A DNA stretch of 64,000 nt from Candidatus Poribacteria bacterium. Lineage in GTDB: Bacteria > Poribacteria > WGA-4E > WGA-3G. Of the stretch, positions 15,754 to 24,516 are shown piece after piece. The position numbers and the translations under genes are program-made. The stretch is from contig JAJDTM010000017.1 in the NCBI GenBank assembly GCA_022827185.1, positions 62,001 through 126,000 on the forward strand, read 5' to 3'. The notes under the pieces were generated by a model that ran no database searches, was not told where the DNA came from, and was given only the letters and a program-made list of their open reading frames with translations. Within the stretch, counting starts at the first letter, position 1, and each line of letters starts with the position of its first letter.

Positions 15754-16542
15754 TTAGTGACGGATGTGGGGTGCCTCCATAACTTCTCGCTGTTCAGGGG
15801 ACATATCCTCAATGTAATCGGGATACGTAACCTGGTGTGCCCCGACCCCATAAGACTGGAATCCAGGACTGAACTTGTAGAGAAGTGCACGCCGTTGATG
15901 GCTGCCTTTCCACGGAAGCGTGCCGTGTGTCAAGGTTTCAGTGAAAATCACGGCATCGCCAGCCTTAGCATTGACTTCAAGCACCAGATTCTGATATTGT
16001 TCGTATCGCTTCATGCTGCTGGGACAGGGGAGGTTTGCCTTGTGGCTTCCGGGTATGATGGCTAAGCCTCCATCGCCGGGACCTTCATCGGCAAGCATGT
16101 ATTCGACGACAGTCAAACCTGTGTATATCCGTCCATATTTGAAGAAATAGGCTTCGGAGAAATTGGGGCGTTCAATCCCGCCACCGTGTAAAGTGCCGCC
16201 TTCCGTCCCTTTTTCCATGGCGATTAAACCGGGACCGTGGTCGAGTCGATACTGTTTGCCCAATGCTTCTTCAAGGTGCGGTTTAACATTGGGATGCACG
16301 AGGAGATTGCGAAACGGTTCACACCAAGGTTTCTCCCATGCGAGCATGCCGCCCATGTCCATTCGGTGTGCTGTGCCGACAAGCGCGGGTGAACCGCCAG
16401 CGAGTGAGCTATCACGTTCTCTGAGTGCCTCAATGTGATGGTCAATGGCTGCGTTGCATTGTGCGACTTCTTCGGCTGTCAGCGCGTTTTCGACGATGAG
16501 GAATCCGGTTAAATCGAATAGATATTTTTGATCTTCGTTCAT
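15754..16542 (-). CDS. PhyH-like dioxygenase with H-G-G in place of the iron-binding HxD
   Basis: PhyH-fold protein of 262 residues. The core is recognisable: GDGGLAIIPGSHKANLPCP, KAGDAVIFTETLTHGTLPW with the distal His, and an Arg in SHQRRALLYKFSPGF for 2-oxoglutarate. At the proximal iron site, however, the sequence is EGGTLHGGGIERP, so the usual acidic ligand two residues after the His is Gly. In the Fe(II)/2-oxoglutarate halogenases this same position is Ala or Gly, leaving room for halide. It could equally be a hydroxylase with a rearranged ligand or an inactive protein. GGAGAAACCAACG precedes the ATG. Confidence 0.85.
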   Translation of the reverse strand: MNEDQKYLFDLTGFLIVENALTAEEVAQCNAAIDHHIEALRERDSSLAGGSPALVGTAHRMDMGGMLAWEKPWCEPFRNLLVHPNVKPHLEEALGKQYRLDHGPGLIAMEKGTEGGTLHGGGIERPNFSEAYFFKYGRIYTGLTVVEYMLADEGPGDGGLAIIPGSHKANLPCPSSMKRYEQYQNLVLEVNAKAGDAVIFTETLTHGTLPWKGSHQRRALLYKFSPGFQSYGVGAHQVTYPDYIEDMSPEQREVMEAPHIRH

Positions 16543-16558
16543 CGTTGGTTTCTCCTGT

Positions 16559-16584
16559 TACGGCACACGGCGTGTCCCTACTAC
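16559..16584 (+). repeat. Dispersed repeat family C, copy C3
   Basis: TACGGCACACGGCGTGTCCC then TACTAC, a diverged copy of the C family between two genes of the catabolic cluster. Confidence 0.65.
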
Positions 16585-16591
16585 TTTTTGC

Positions 16592-17653
16592 TTACGACTT
16601 TGCTTCTTTGATACTTTGGGGTTTACCGGTTGCGTCGCCACCGAGCCATCGGTAGGGACGTGGGTAGAGTGCTAAGGATCTGTCCTCCAGAGGTAATTTG
16701 ACGGGAACACTGTTTCGGGTTGCGGAGAGTTTCGCGGCGATTGCCACCTCTAACGCTTGTCGGAGATCCGCGCCAGTGATCCAGGGGTGTCCGTTGCCAT
16801 CAACCGCTGCCAAGAAGGAGCGGATTGAACCAGTGAGATAGCTGAATTCGTTCCACGGATACGAATTGTAATTGGGTTCGAGGCGGATACGATTGCCGTT
16901 TTGGTCATAACCTTTAAAAATCTCTGGGGGGTTCCAGTCCCAGCGAACGAGGTATTCGTCTGTCCAGACATCTACGCCGCGGCAGGGTGTCTGTGTCCCG
17001 AAGACGCTGCATTCCAGTCCGTTCGTGAGTCGGAAGCACCCATTGATGATTAAGCCTTCATCTGTTTCTGCGCTTAACGCTTCAGGGGGTGTTCCCCATG
17101 CGACGATCTCCTCAACTTCGGCGTTTGCCAAAAGCCGTAGGATCGAGATGTGTTGACATCCGCCACCAGAGATTTCACCACCGAATCCGTGAACACTCGC
17201 GCCCTTGATGTCGCCAAATTCGCCGTTATGGAGTCGAGATGCGGCTTCTTGGACTTCGTTCATTGCGCGTTGCAGATTGCCGCCAGCGAACACGATGCCG
17301 CGTTCTGCACACGCGTCAACCATTGCATCGGCATCTTCGAGACGCGCGGCGATCGGTTTCTCGGTGGAGATGCCTTTGACACCGGCTTCTGCGCAGGCGA
17401 TTACGGCATCTTTCATGTACTTGGTAGGCGTGACAACGACAGCGATGTCTGGGACGCTATCCCGTAATAGGGATTCTACATCTGGGTAGAGTGCGGTAAC
17501 GTTAAAGCGCGTACCGAGGACCTCCCGCCGTTCCGCATTGGCATCAACGATCGCAGCAATCTCTGTGTCGGGATAGGTGGTATACGCTTCTGCATAGTTC
17601 TGCCCCATCCGTCCACACCCGATGATGGCTACGCTATGTTTGGTGTTGTTCAT
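16592..17653 (-). CDS. Gfo/Idh/MocA-family oxidoreductase
   Basis: Protein of 353 residues, first gene of the minus-strand catabolic cluster. Rossmann motif VAIIGCGRMGQNYAEAY (about 8-24), IAVVVTPTKYMKDAV and GISTEKPIAARLEDAD with the catalytic Lys. The C-terminal domain has the conserved GGGCQHISILRLLANA His segment. C-terminal extension LALYPRPYRWLGGDATGKPQ. GGGGAATCTGAA precedes the ATG, and a near-consensus TTGACA promoter lies 20 bases upstream. Likely cytoplasmic sugar or cyclitol dehydrogenase; substrate unknown. Confidence 0.92.
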   Translation of the reverse strand: MNNTKHSVAIIGCGRMGQNYAEAYTTYPDTEIAAIVDANAERREVLGTRFNVTALYPDVESLLRDSVPDIAVVVTPTKYMKDAVIACAEAGVKGISTEKPIAARLEDADAMVDACAERGIVFAGGNLQRAMNEVQEAASRLHNGEFGDIKGASVHGFGGEISGGGCQHISILRLLANAEVEEIVAWGTPPEALSAETDEGLIINGCFRLTNGLECSVFGTQTPCRGVDVWTDEYLVRWDWNPPEIFKGYDQNGNRIRLEPNYNSYPWNEFSYLTGSIRSFLAAVDGNGHPWITGADLRQALEVAIAAKLSATRNSVPVKLPLEDRSLALYPRPYRWLGGDATGKPQSIKEAKS

Positions 17654-17674
17654 TTCAGATTCCCCTGATTTTGC

Positions 17675-17703
17675 ATATTAACAAGGTTAGAAAAGCGTGT
17701 CAA
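17675..17703 (-). promoter_or_regulatory. Promoter of the PhyH/Gfo catabolic cluster
   Basis: Minus-strand TTGACA (17703-17698), 17 bp spacer, TAATAT (17680-17675), about 20 bases upstream of the ATG at 17653. This is the best -35 box in the window and faces away from the glnD promoter. Confidence 0.65.
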
Positions 17704-17745
17704 GGAAAAAGTAGCGTTCTATAGGAAGCGCGATTGAAACGACAG

Positions 17746-17774
17746 TTGTTTTTTTTCCGTATTTGATGTATAAT
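17746..17774 (+). promoter_or_regulatory. Promoter of glnD
   Basis: TTGTTT (17746-17751), 17 bp spacer, TATAAT (17769-17774). The predicted leader is about 80 nt and ends with a GAGGGGAA Shine-Dalgarno site before the ATG at 17864. Confidence 0.5.
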
Positions 17775-17863
17775 GCGTTTAAGTGAACACTTAGTCATTT
17801 CGTTATTCGGAGGTACTACGCTACAATTGGACTACGCTAATAATATATTAGGGGTGAGGGGAA

Positions 17864-20584
17864 ATGGATAGCACACAGATCGGAAAACGACTCAATACAT
17901 ACGTCCCAGACTTGGATGTATCTTTCGAGGCGTTGCAAAAACAACTTGCGGCTTTCATTCAATCCGAACGGGAGCAGTTAAAAGCCCGTATCTTGGCGGG
18001 CGAAAGCGGTTTTGGTGCTTGTGAGATACATGCACAGGTCTGGGATGTCGTGATTCAGAAGGTTTATGAGGTTGCCGCCTTCCAGATTCGGGATGAATAC
18101 CAGAAGCAGATTGACGTGCTGAAGGAACTTCCAGACGTTGATACCGCCGATTTAGAGGCGGAATTGGAGCAATGGATGCCGGATGTCGCGCTTTATGGTG
18201 TCGGCAGTTACGGTAGAAATGAGCTGTGCTATTTTTCGGATGTGGATGTCGTTTATACTTCCGCTGTGGATTTAGAGGATATTTACGATGAAAGTACGCT
18301 CGAACTGATCCGATGGTTCTATGACTTTTTTGATAGCCTCCACTCGGTGATTCCGGGATTTGAGTTCAGTTTTATCTATCGACCGCTTGCAGATATAGCA
18401 CAATGGAACTATCAAGATATGACGGCACTGATTGATATGCGGTTTATTGTGGGTGACGCGGCACTGACGGAGCGTTTCCGAAAGGCGGTGCACTCCGAAA
18501 AATCGGATATCTCACTTGTGCTGGATCTGCTGAAATCTAAGGCGGATGCTTTCAAGGCTTCTGAGGATACCATCTATCTCAACCAACCGAATGTGAAAAC
18601 CGGACGCGGTGGGCTTCGGACGCTTCAATACGCGCTCTGGATATGCGGACTGCCAGATTTTACGCCCATACCTGAACTCTATGAACGCTACGACGATGTG
18701 CAGCTGATGCCGTCTCTTGATTTCATGTTCAAGGTGCGCAATTTGCTCCATGTGCTTGCCGATGCGCCGCACGATGATCTCACCTATCATCCTGAGAAGG
18801 AGGATATGCTGCAGGCGCAGATCGCTCGCGTGCTTGGACTCACAGATGAAACCGACGAGGGACGTTACGCGTTCATGGCAGAATATTACGCGAGGGCAAA
18901 ATATTTGCATTTCAAAGCAGAGCTGTTAACCCGGAAAATGCTGGCAAACGGGATTCCTATCTCGGATGTGCTTGCAGTGCGGACGGATTTGCTATACTGT
19001 ATTGATAATAACTTCGGTGAACTTGATGCAGGCGAACTCTTTACGCTGTTCACCTATTTCCAACAGTACGATTTTGAGATTGATGCCTCGCTTTCCACAT
19101 TCATTTCCCGCTATGTTCATGCGTTTGATTGGGGTATTTTCCAGAAGCGGATGGCAGAGTTGTTAAATGTGCCGGGCGATCTCGCAAAGACCTTAACACG
19201 TTTGCATAGACTCAATATTTTGTCGCATTTAGGGGAAGGTGGAGAACTGTTCGAGAGAGCGATGATGACACGGAGCGAACGGAGTCTTGATCCGTATACG
19301 GTTGGGAAACATACGCTCGTTGCGATTGGGCATCTTGATGAAATCCGCCAAACGGAGTCGAGTAGCCCATTTGGTGCAGCAGGCGGTTTTGGTTCGCCGA
19401 TAGCACCATCTCCGGCTTCCGAATTGGAAGAACTCAATACGGCGTTTCGCTCGCTTTCAGATCCGAGTCCGCTCTATATGGCACTCTTCCTTCACGATAT
19501 AGACAAGCCGGATCCGACCCATCCGATGACTGGCGCGGAAAAAGCAGCGCGCATCGCCCCGGAATTTGGGTTCAACTCACAACAGACGGATGAGATTTGC
19601 TTTCTGATTCGGGAACACCTTGCAATGATAGATTTGGCACGCTATCACCATTGGGATGAAAGCACGATCGCCGAATTCTGTAAGAAGGTTAACTCGTTGG
19701 AGCGTTTAACTGCATTGTATCTGCTCACCTATTGCGATTCTAAAGCCAACGGTTCACAGAACTTCAGCCATGTGGTTAAACATAATCTGAAGAGTTTGTA
19801 TGAAGTCGCTCGTACTCGCTTTGTTGGTCAAGAGGAGACGCAGTGGGGTGCCTTTGCACCTGTTGAAGAATTTCAGCAATTCCTTCACCACATGCCGGTT
19901 TCCTACCGTATTAGTGTTTCTCCTGAGGAGATCGCTATGCATATAAAGATGACGACCCAGGCTGAAGCCACCGTTACGGAAGTGGAAGCGACATCCATCA
20001 CAGGGATCGTCCAATTTGTTGACCGTCCCGGATTTACAGAACTACATCTCTGTAGTCCGAGCCGGATTGGGAAGTTACACACGGTAAGCGGTCTCTTTTT
20101 TGCGAACGGCATAGATGTCCGGGACGCGCGCGTCTATACGAAACAGGATACGAATATTGAACTTGAGATCTATCGACTTGTCCATCAACCGCTCCATCAT
20201 CAAGGGGAGCCGATGCCGCTTGATGAGGAACTCAAGCGGGACCTTGATTTTGACATCCGGAGCCTCCTCGCAGCGGAGGTTACACTTGCGGAGGTTTTTG
20301 AGAGGCACTATGTGAATCTGAATGATACATGGCAGGTTGATGATGTCACTGTTGAGACGGCACGGAGTTACTCAGAGATTGTCGTCGTCGGTGAGGAGAA
20401 GATGGGATTTCTCCACTACTTCAGCGGTATCTTGGCGAAACTCGGATTGAACGTCGAGATGTGCAAATGTTCTGGGTTAGGTGGACAGGCGATTGATCGG
20501 TTCTATGTCCAACCCGTGGCTGATCCGAAATCAGTGCACGCGGATATTATGGCGGCGTTGGAATTCGAGAATGGAGAACCGTAA
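17864..20584 (+). CDS. glnD: Bifunctional PII uridylyltransferase / uridylyl-removing enzyme
   Basis: Glutamine sensor that adds UMP to PII protein or removes it, controlling nitrogen assimilation. The 906 residues follow the GlnD order. The nucleotidyltransferase domain has GSYGRNELCYFSDVDVVY (114-131; the SDVD metal ligands are intact). The GlnD linker shows NVKTGRGGLRTLQYALW. An HD hydrolase domain has LFLHDIDKPDPTHP near residue 543. Two C-terminal ACT domains follow (IVQFVDRPGFTELHL near 705; IVVVGEEKMGFLHYFSGIL near 845). No glnB, glnA or amtB gene is nearby. The C-terminus is followed by a palindromic repeat. Confidence 0.93.
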   Translation: MDSTQIGKRLNTYVPDLDVSFEALQKQLAAFIQSEREQLKARILAGESGFGACEIHAQVWDVVIQKVYEVAAFQIRDEYQKQIDVLKELPDVDTADLEAELEQWMPDVALYGVGSYGRNELCYFSDVDVVYTSAVDLEDIYDESTLELIRWFYDFFDSLHSVIPGFEFSFIYRPLADIAQWNYQDMTALIDMRFIVGDAALTERFRKAVHSEKSDISLVLDLLKSKADAFKASEDTIYLNQPNVKTGRGGLRTLQYALWICGLPDFTPIPELYERYDDVQLMPSLDFMFKVRNLLHVLADAPHDDLTYHPEKEDMLQAQIARVLGLTDETDEGRYAFMAEYYARAKYLHFKAELLTRKMLANGIPISDVLAVRTDLLYCIDNNFGELDAGELFTLFTYFQQYDFEIDASLSTFISRYVHAFDWGIFQKRMAELLNVPGDLAKTLTRLHRLNILSHLGEGGELFERAMMTRSERSLDPYTVGKHTLVAIGHLDEIRQTESSSPFGAAGGFGSPIAPSPASELEELNTAFRSLSDPSPLYMALFLHDIDKPDPTHPMTGAEKAARIAPEFGFNSQQTDEICFLIREHLAMIDLARYHHWDESTIAEFCKKVNSLERLTALYLLTYCDSKANGSQNFSHVVKHNLKSLYEVARTRFVGQEETQWGAFAPVEEFQQFLHHMPVSYRISVSPEEIAMHIKMTTQAEATVTEVEATSITGIVQFVDRPGFTELHLCSPSRIGKLHTVSGLFFANGIDVRDARVYTKQDTNIELEIYRLVHQPLHHQGEPMPLDEELKRDLDFDIRSLLAAEVTLAEVFERHYVNLNDTWQVDDVTVETARSYSEIVVVGEEKMGFLHYFSGILAKLGLNVEMCKCSGLGGQAIDRFYVQPVADPKSVHADIMAALEFENGEP

Positions 20585-20600
20585 AAATTCTAATTCTCAC

Positions 20601-20627
20601 GTAGGGGCTGGGTTACCCAGCCCCTAC
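20601..20627. repeat. 27-base palindrome after glnD
   Basis: GTAGGGGCTGGG-TTA-CCCAGCCCCTAC, with perfect 12-base arms. It could form a stable hairpin in the glnD transcript but lacks a T-tract, so a dispersed extragenic palindrome is likelier than an intrinsic terminator. Confidence 0.7.
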
Positions 20628-20680
20628 GCATCTTTTCGGTGGAAAAAACAAACGGGATTGACCGCGAGGAAGATAAAAAA

Positions 20681-21430
20681 ATGAAGCAGCGTGTATTGAT
20701 GACAGGTGCGGCTGGTACAGTCGGCACCGCGCTTTGGAAGGCGTGGGAAGAACAGGATATTTATACACTAACGTTGATGGATATTAACCCGATTGCAGAT
20801 GCAAACTCCCGCGTGGTGCAGGCAGATATTCGAGACTACGCCGCGATGCAGGAATTATGCTGTGATCAGGATGTGTTGGTGCATCTGGCTTATATCCGTC
20901 AAGATTCACTTGCGAAGGTGCCGGGTGAAGTTAGCGACATCGGGGCATCTATGAATATATTTGAAGCGGCACGTGAGGGCGGGATTAAGAAAATTATATA
21001 CGCCAGCACGAATCATGTTTCGGGTTGGAATGAGCGGTTGAATTCGCCGCCTCGGTTTTCGACAGGCGATCAGTTTCGTCCTGATGGCTGGTATGGGGCG
21101 ATGAAAGGGATGGCAGAGATTGCGGGACGGTATCTCGTTGATGCACACGATATGCGGTTCGTTAGCATCCGTATCGGGAGTTTCAACGGGACTTATGAAC
21201 CGAGTGGGATTCGGCACTGTAGCACACTGCTCACGCCACGAGATTGCGTCCAACTTTTTGGGTTGGCTGTTGATTATGATGGACCTGTTAAATACCTGAT
21301 TACTTATGGACGGTCTGCGAACTCTGACGGGTATCAGCAGAGCTACCTTGATATAAGCGGTGCTGTTGAGGTGTTGGGGTATCAACCCGAAGACAATTTG
21401 GTTAAAACGCATCTCCACCTTTTTTTATAA
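20681..21430 (+). CDS. NAD-dependent epimerase/dehydratase family protein
   Basis: Extended short-chain dehydrogenase of 249 residues. VLMTGAAGTVGTALWKAWEE at the N-terminus is the TGxxGxxG nucleotide-binding motif. DVLVHLAYIRQDS and IIYASTNHVSGW follow. The catalytic pair appears as GWYGAMKGMAEIAG, where YxxxK is Tyr-Gly-Ala-Met-Lys. The protein is shorter than typical 300-350-residue epimerases, like small uronate-dehydrogenase-type members. The start at 20681 is preferred (GAGGAAG upstream) over one 42 bases earlier. Substrate unknown. Confidence 0.88.
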   Translation: MKQRVLMTGAAGTVGTALWKAWEEQDIYTLTLMDINPIADANSRVVQADIRDYAAMQELCCDQDVLVHLAYIRQDSLAKVPGEVSDIGASMNIFEAAREGGIKKIIYASTNHVSGWNERLNSPPRFSTGDQFRPDGWYGAMKGMAEIAGRYLVDAHDMRFVSIRIGSFNGTYEPSGIRHCSTLLTPRDCVQLFGLAVDYDGPVKYLITYGRSANSDGYQQSYLDISGAVEVLGYQPEDNLVKTHLHLFL

Positions 21431-21571
21431 TACCTTGCGGATCGGTTAGGGGTGTTTGATGCTTTGGCGTTTTATTCCGTATATCTAGAAGAAACACCCA
21501 AGCAAAAACACCTCCATTACATTACGAACTACGTTTTTGGTACTAAGAATAGAAGAAGAAACTGATAAAAA

Positions 21572-22291
21572 ATGCGTGAAAATCCTGACTACAACGATCT
21601 CTACTATCAGAATACGACTTCGCATTCTCAGATCATTGATATTATCGCAGAACACACTGTTCCGCTCAGTGAAGTGGCTGCGCCGATTGATTGGGAAGTG
21701 TTCTTCGGGAATACGCACCCGGTGGAAATAGAGATTGGATTCGGTAAGGGGCGTTTTCTGCTTGAAGCGTCGGAACGGCATCCGAAGGTTAACTATATCG
21801 GAATAGAGCGTGCGCAGAAGTACGTTGAATTGACGCGGGAGCGGTTTGAGAAGTACATCCGGCATTTTGGTGTTGATAGGGCATCTGGGACGTTTTCAAA
21901 TGTTCGGCTGGCGTGGACGGATGCCAACTACTTTTTGACCCGATATGTGCCTGCGGCATCCGTGCAAGCATATCATATCTATTTCCCGGATCCGTGGCCC
22001 AAGAAGCGGCAGCAGAAACGCCGGATTTTTCGGAATCAAGACTTTTTGGAAGCCTTGACGCGTACACTCAATTCAGATGACGGTCGGTTGTATATTGTGA
22101 CGGATTATAAGGAATACTTTTGGGAGATTCAGGAGCGGCTTTCCGATTTGCCCTTGCTCCGTCCTGTTGATGCAGAGTTCAGACCGGATCAAGATATTGC
22201 CACGAACTTTGAGATGAAGTATGTCTTGGAGGGTAGATCTATCTATCGGGCGGTGTATGAGAAAGTTTTGTCTTGTTTCGATAGGGTGTGA
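21572..22291 (+). CDS. trmB: tRNA (guanine-N7-)-methyltransferase
   Basis: Methylates G46 of tRNAs using S-adenosylmethionine. The 239 residues contain the SAM-binding VEIEIGFGKGRFLLE, NYIGIERAQKYVE, and the TrmB hallmark IYFPDPWPKKRQQKRR followed by TDYKEYFWEI. A 40-residue N-terminal extension precedes the core. Only weak Shine-Dalgarno sequence (AGAAGAAG) is visible. Monocistronic or followed by uvrC after 93 bases. Confidence 0.94.
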   Translation: MRENPDYNDLYYQNTTSHSQIIDIIAEHTVPLSEVAAPIDWEVFFGNTHPVEIEIGFGKGRFLLEASERHPKVNYIGIERAQKYVELTRERFEKYIRHFGVDRASGTFSNVRLAWTDANYFLTRYVPAASVQAYHIYFPDPWPKKRQQKRRIFRNQDFLEALTRTLNSDDGRLYIVTDYKEYFWEIQERLSDLPLLRPVDAEFRPDQDIATNFEMKYVLEGRSIYRAVYEKVLSCFDRV

Positions 22292-22384
22292 ATTGTCTTT
22301 ACAGGCGATCTATGCGAAGGTGCAGTTTTCGTAGGAGTCGCGCGACCCCCAGAACGTGCCACAAACCGATACAGGAGCATAAAG

Positions 22385-24223
22385 ATGAACACAGAACGAC
22401 GGGACAATGCGACCCCTGAATTGTGGCAATCGCTGCCGAATGCGCCGGGGGTTTATCTGATGAAAGCCTCCGATGGCAGTGTCATCTATGTCGGGAAAGC
22501 GATCCGTTTGCGGACTCGCGTGCGCTCCTATTTTCGCGAAAAGTCTGCACATGCACTCACCTCGCAGATGATACGGTATGTGACTGAGGTCGATTATATT
22601 GTTACAGAGACAGAAGTAGAGGCATTGATTTTAGAGAATAATCTGATTAAGGCGCATCAACCTCGCTACAACGTTAAGTTAAAGGATGATAAACGCTACC
22701 CGTATCTACGTGTAACCACTAATGAACCTTTTCCGCGTATCCATATTACCCGTAAAGCCGAGAACGATGGGACACGGTATTTTGGTCCGTTTGTCCATGT
22801 ACGTTCAACACGTCAGGTGCTCAAGGAGTTGACGAAGTTTTTTCCGATCCGTACCTGTACCTTGCCGCTCACGGAGACAGGTAACACGTATCGGGTCTGT
22901 CTTGATTACCACATCGGACGGTGTCCGGGACCTTGTGCGGATAAGATGGATGTCACAGATTACGATGAGATCGTTCAAAAGGTATGTCAATTCTTGAGTG
23001 GGAATACGGACGCTGTTGTTAAAGAATTGACAGCGCAGATGGAAGCTGCGGCGGAGGCACTCGATTTTGAGACAGCCGCGAAGTATCGGGACACGCTTAA
23101 GGACGTTCAACAGGCGATTACAACACAGCACATGGATAGCGTTTCCGCAGCAGATGAGGATGTCATCGGCATTGCCGCACGGACTGATATTGCGTGCGTA
23201 CAGCTGCTACGGGTGCGAGATGGTAAGCTGCTTGAGCGTGAGCATTACTACCTCAACGATGCGGATCCAGGGTCGCTCGCGACGGCGTTAAATGCGTTTA
23301 TTTCGCAGTATTATCAAAACGCGGTTTTCGTTCCGAAGACGGTTGTCTTGCCGATGCAGATTGAATCGGTAGAAGTAATTGAGAATTGGCTTAGTGACAA
23401 ACGTGGGAGTCGTGTCGGGTTGCATGTGCCGAGAGCGGGTCGGCTCAGGAAGTTACAAACTTTAGCATCAAAAAACGCTGAGATTCTGTTGACGCAGCGT
23501 GAACAGAACGTGGTTTATAGTAGTGGTGTGGAGCCTGCGCTCGTTGAATTACAGGAACTCCTTGAACTGAAACATCCACTCAGACGGATTGAAGCCTACG
23601 ATATTTCTAATCTCGGTGATCGATTTGCGGTTGGATCGATGGTGGTCTTGGAAGATGGGAAACCGGCTTCAAGTGCGTACCGCCGGTTCAAGATTCGCTC
23701 GGTTGAAGGACAGAACGATTTTGCGATGATGCAAGAGGTTATTACGCGCCGCTTCCGGCGTGCCATCGCAGACGATGAGAAATTTAATAAACTGCCGGAT
23801 CTAATGTTGATTGATGGTGGGAAAGGTCAATTGCGCGCGGCACAGGCGGCTATGAAGGCTTTCGCGGCATCGCATCTTCCCGATATTCCGATGATCGCGC
23901 TTGCGAAGCGGATTGAAGAGATTTTCGTGCCGGGTAAATCGGAACCGATTGTGTTGCGAGAAGATAATCCGACTCTCCACATGATCCAACGCTTGCGCGA
24001 TGAGGCGCATCGGTTTGCGATTACGTATCATCGACGGCTCCGGCAGAAGTCGCTAAGTGCTTCTGTGCTTGACGAGATTCCGAACCTCGGTCCGAGACGA
24101 AAACAGGCACTGCTCCAGCATTTCGGTTCAATTGAAGCGATCCAAGAGGCGAGTCTGGATACATTGCTCTCTGTGAAAGGGATTCCGCGCAGCGTCGCTG
24201 AGAATATACGGAAGCATCTCTAA
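22385..24223 (+). CDS. uvrC: Excinuclease ABC subunit C
   Basis: Makes both incisions in nucleotide excision repair. The 612 residues have the full domain order: the GIY-YIG nuclease (NAPGVYLMKASDGSVIYVGKA, 18-38), a Cys-rich patch (CTLPLTETGNTYRVCLDYHIGRCPGPC) that in many UvrC proteins binds Fe-S, the UVR helical hairpin (ALDFETAAKYRDTLKDVQQ), the RNase H-like endonuclease domain (AYDISNLGDRFAVGSMV, LMLIDGGKGQLRAA), and tandem helix-hairpin-helix motifs at the C-terminus (IPNLGPRRKQALLQHFG; VKGIPRSVAENI). Usual length. Confidence 0.97.
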   Translation: MNTERRDNATPELWQSLPNAPGVYLMKASDGSVIYVGKAIRLRTRVRSYFREKSAHALTSQMIRYVTEVDYIVTETEVEALILENNLIKAHQPRYNVKLKDDKRYPYLRVTTNEPFPRIHITRKAENDGTRYFGPFVHVRSTRQVLKELTKFFPIRTCTLPLTETGNTYRVCLDYHIGRCPGPCADKMDVTDYDEIVQKVCQFLSGNTDAVVKELTAQMEAAAEALDFETAAKYRDTLKDVQQAITTQHMDSVSAADEDVIGIAARTDIACVQLLRVRDGKLLEREHYYLNDADPGSLATALNAFISQYYQNAVFVPKTVVLPMQIESVEVIENWLSDKRGSRVGLHVPRAGRLRKLQTLASKNAEILLTQREQNVVYSSGVEPALVELQELLELKHPLRRIEAYDISNLGDRFAVGSMVVLEDGKPASSAYRRFKIRSVEGQNDFAMMQEVITRRFRRAIADDEKFNKLPDLMLIDGGKGQLRAAQAAMKAFAASHLPDIPMIALAKRIEEIFVPGKSEPIVLREDNPTLHMIQRLRDEAHRFAITYHRRLRQKSLSASVLDEIPNLGPRRKQALLQHFGSIEAIQEASLDTLLSVKGIPRSVAENIRKHL

Positions 24224-24516
24224 GACCCGATTCGGTGATCTACTTACTATCTGCACGAATTTGGGCAGTGTCCCTGCGGGTACTGCACCTATTTGTGCAG
24301 TTGTAACGTCCAGAACGTTGGACTGTAGCGTAAATGTATCGTTTCTGAATTGGCATGTTATTTGCAACCAATTATTTAACGAATGGTTGTCAGCAATTGG
24401 CAGTCGGTTAAGAGGTTTTGGGGCGAAACATTCTGACACACTACGTATAAATTTCGGTCAATTGGTGGTTTCCGACGGCTGACAGCTCTCACTGCGAGGC
24501 AAGCGAAATAAAAAAT
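24224..24516. other. Intergenic stretch with hairpin-forming repeats
   Basis: About 290 bases between uvrC and the YibE/F gene. CTGCACGAATTT near 24253 pairs imperfectly with a TATTTGTGCAG near 24290, and GTCCAGAACGTTGGAC (24309-24324) is nearly palindromic. CTCTCACTGCGAGGCA at 24486 recurs at 51441. No gene seen. Confidence 0.5.

Noticed and set aside
20601..20627. Intrinsic terminator of glnD
   Set aside because: The stem is strong but no T-tract follows, and similar palindromes lie in other places without relation to gene ends.
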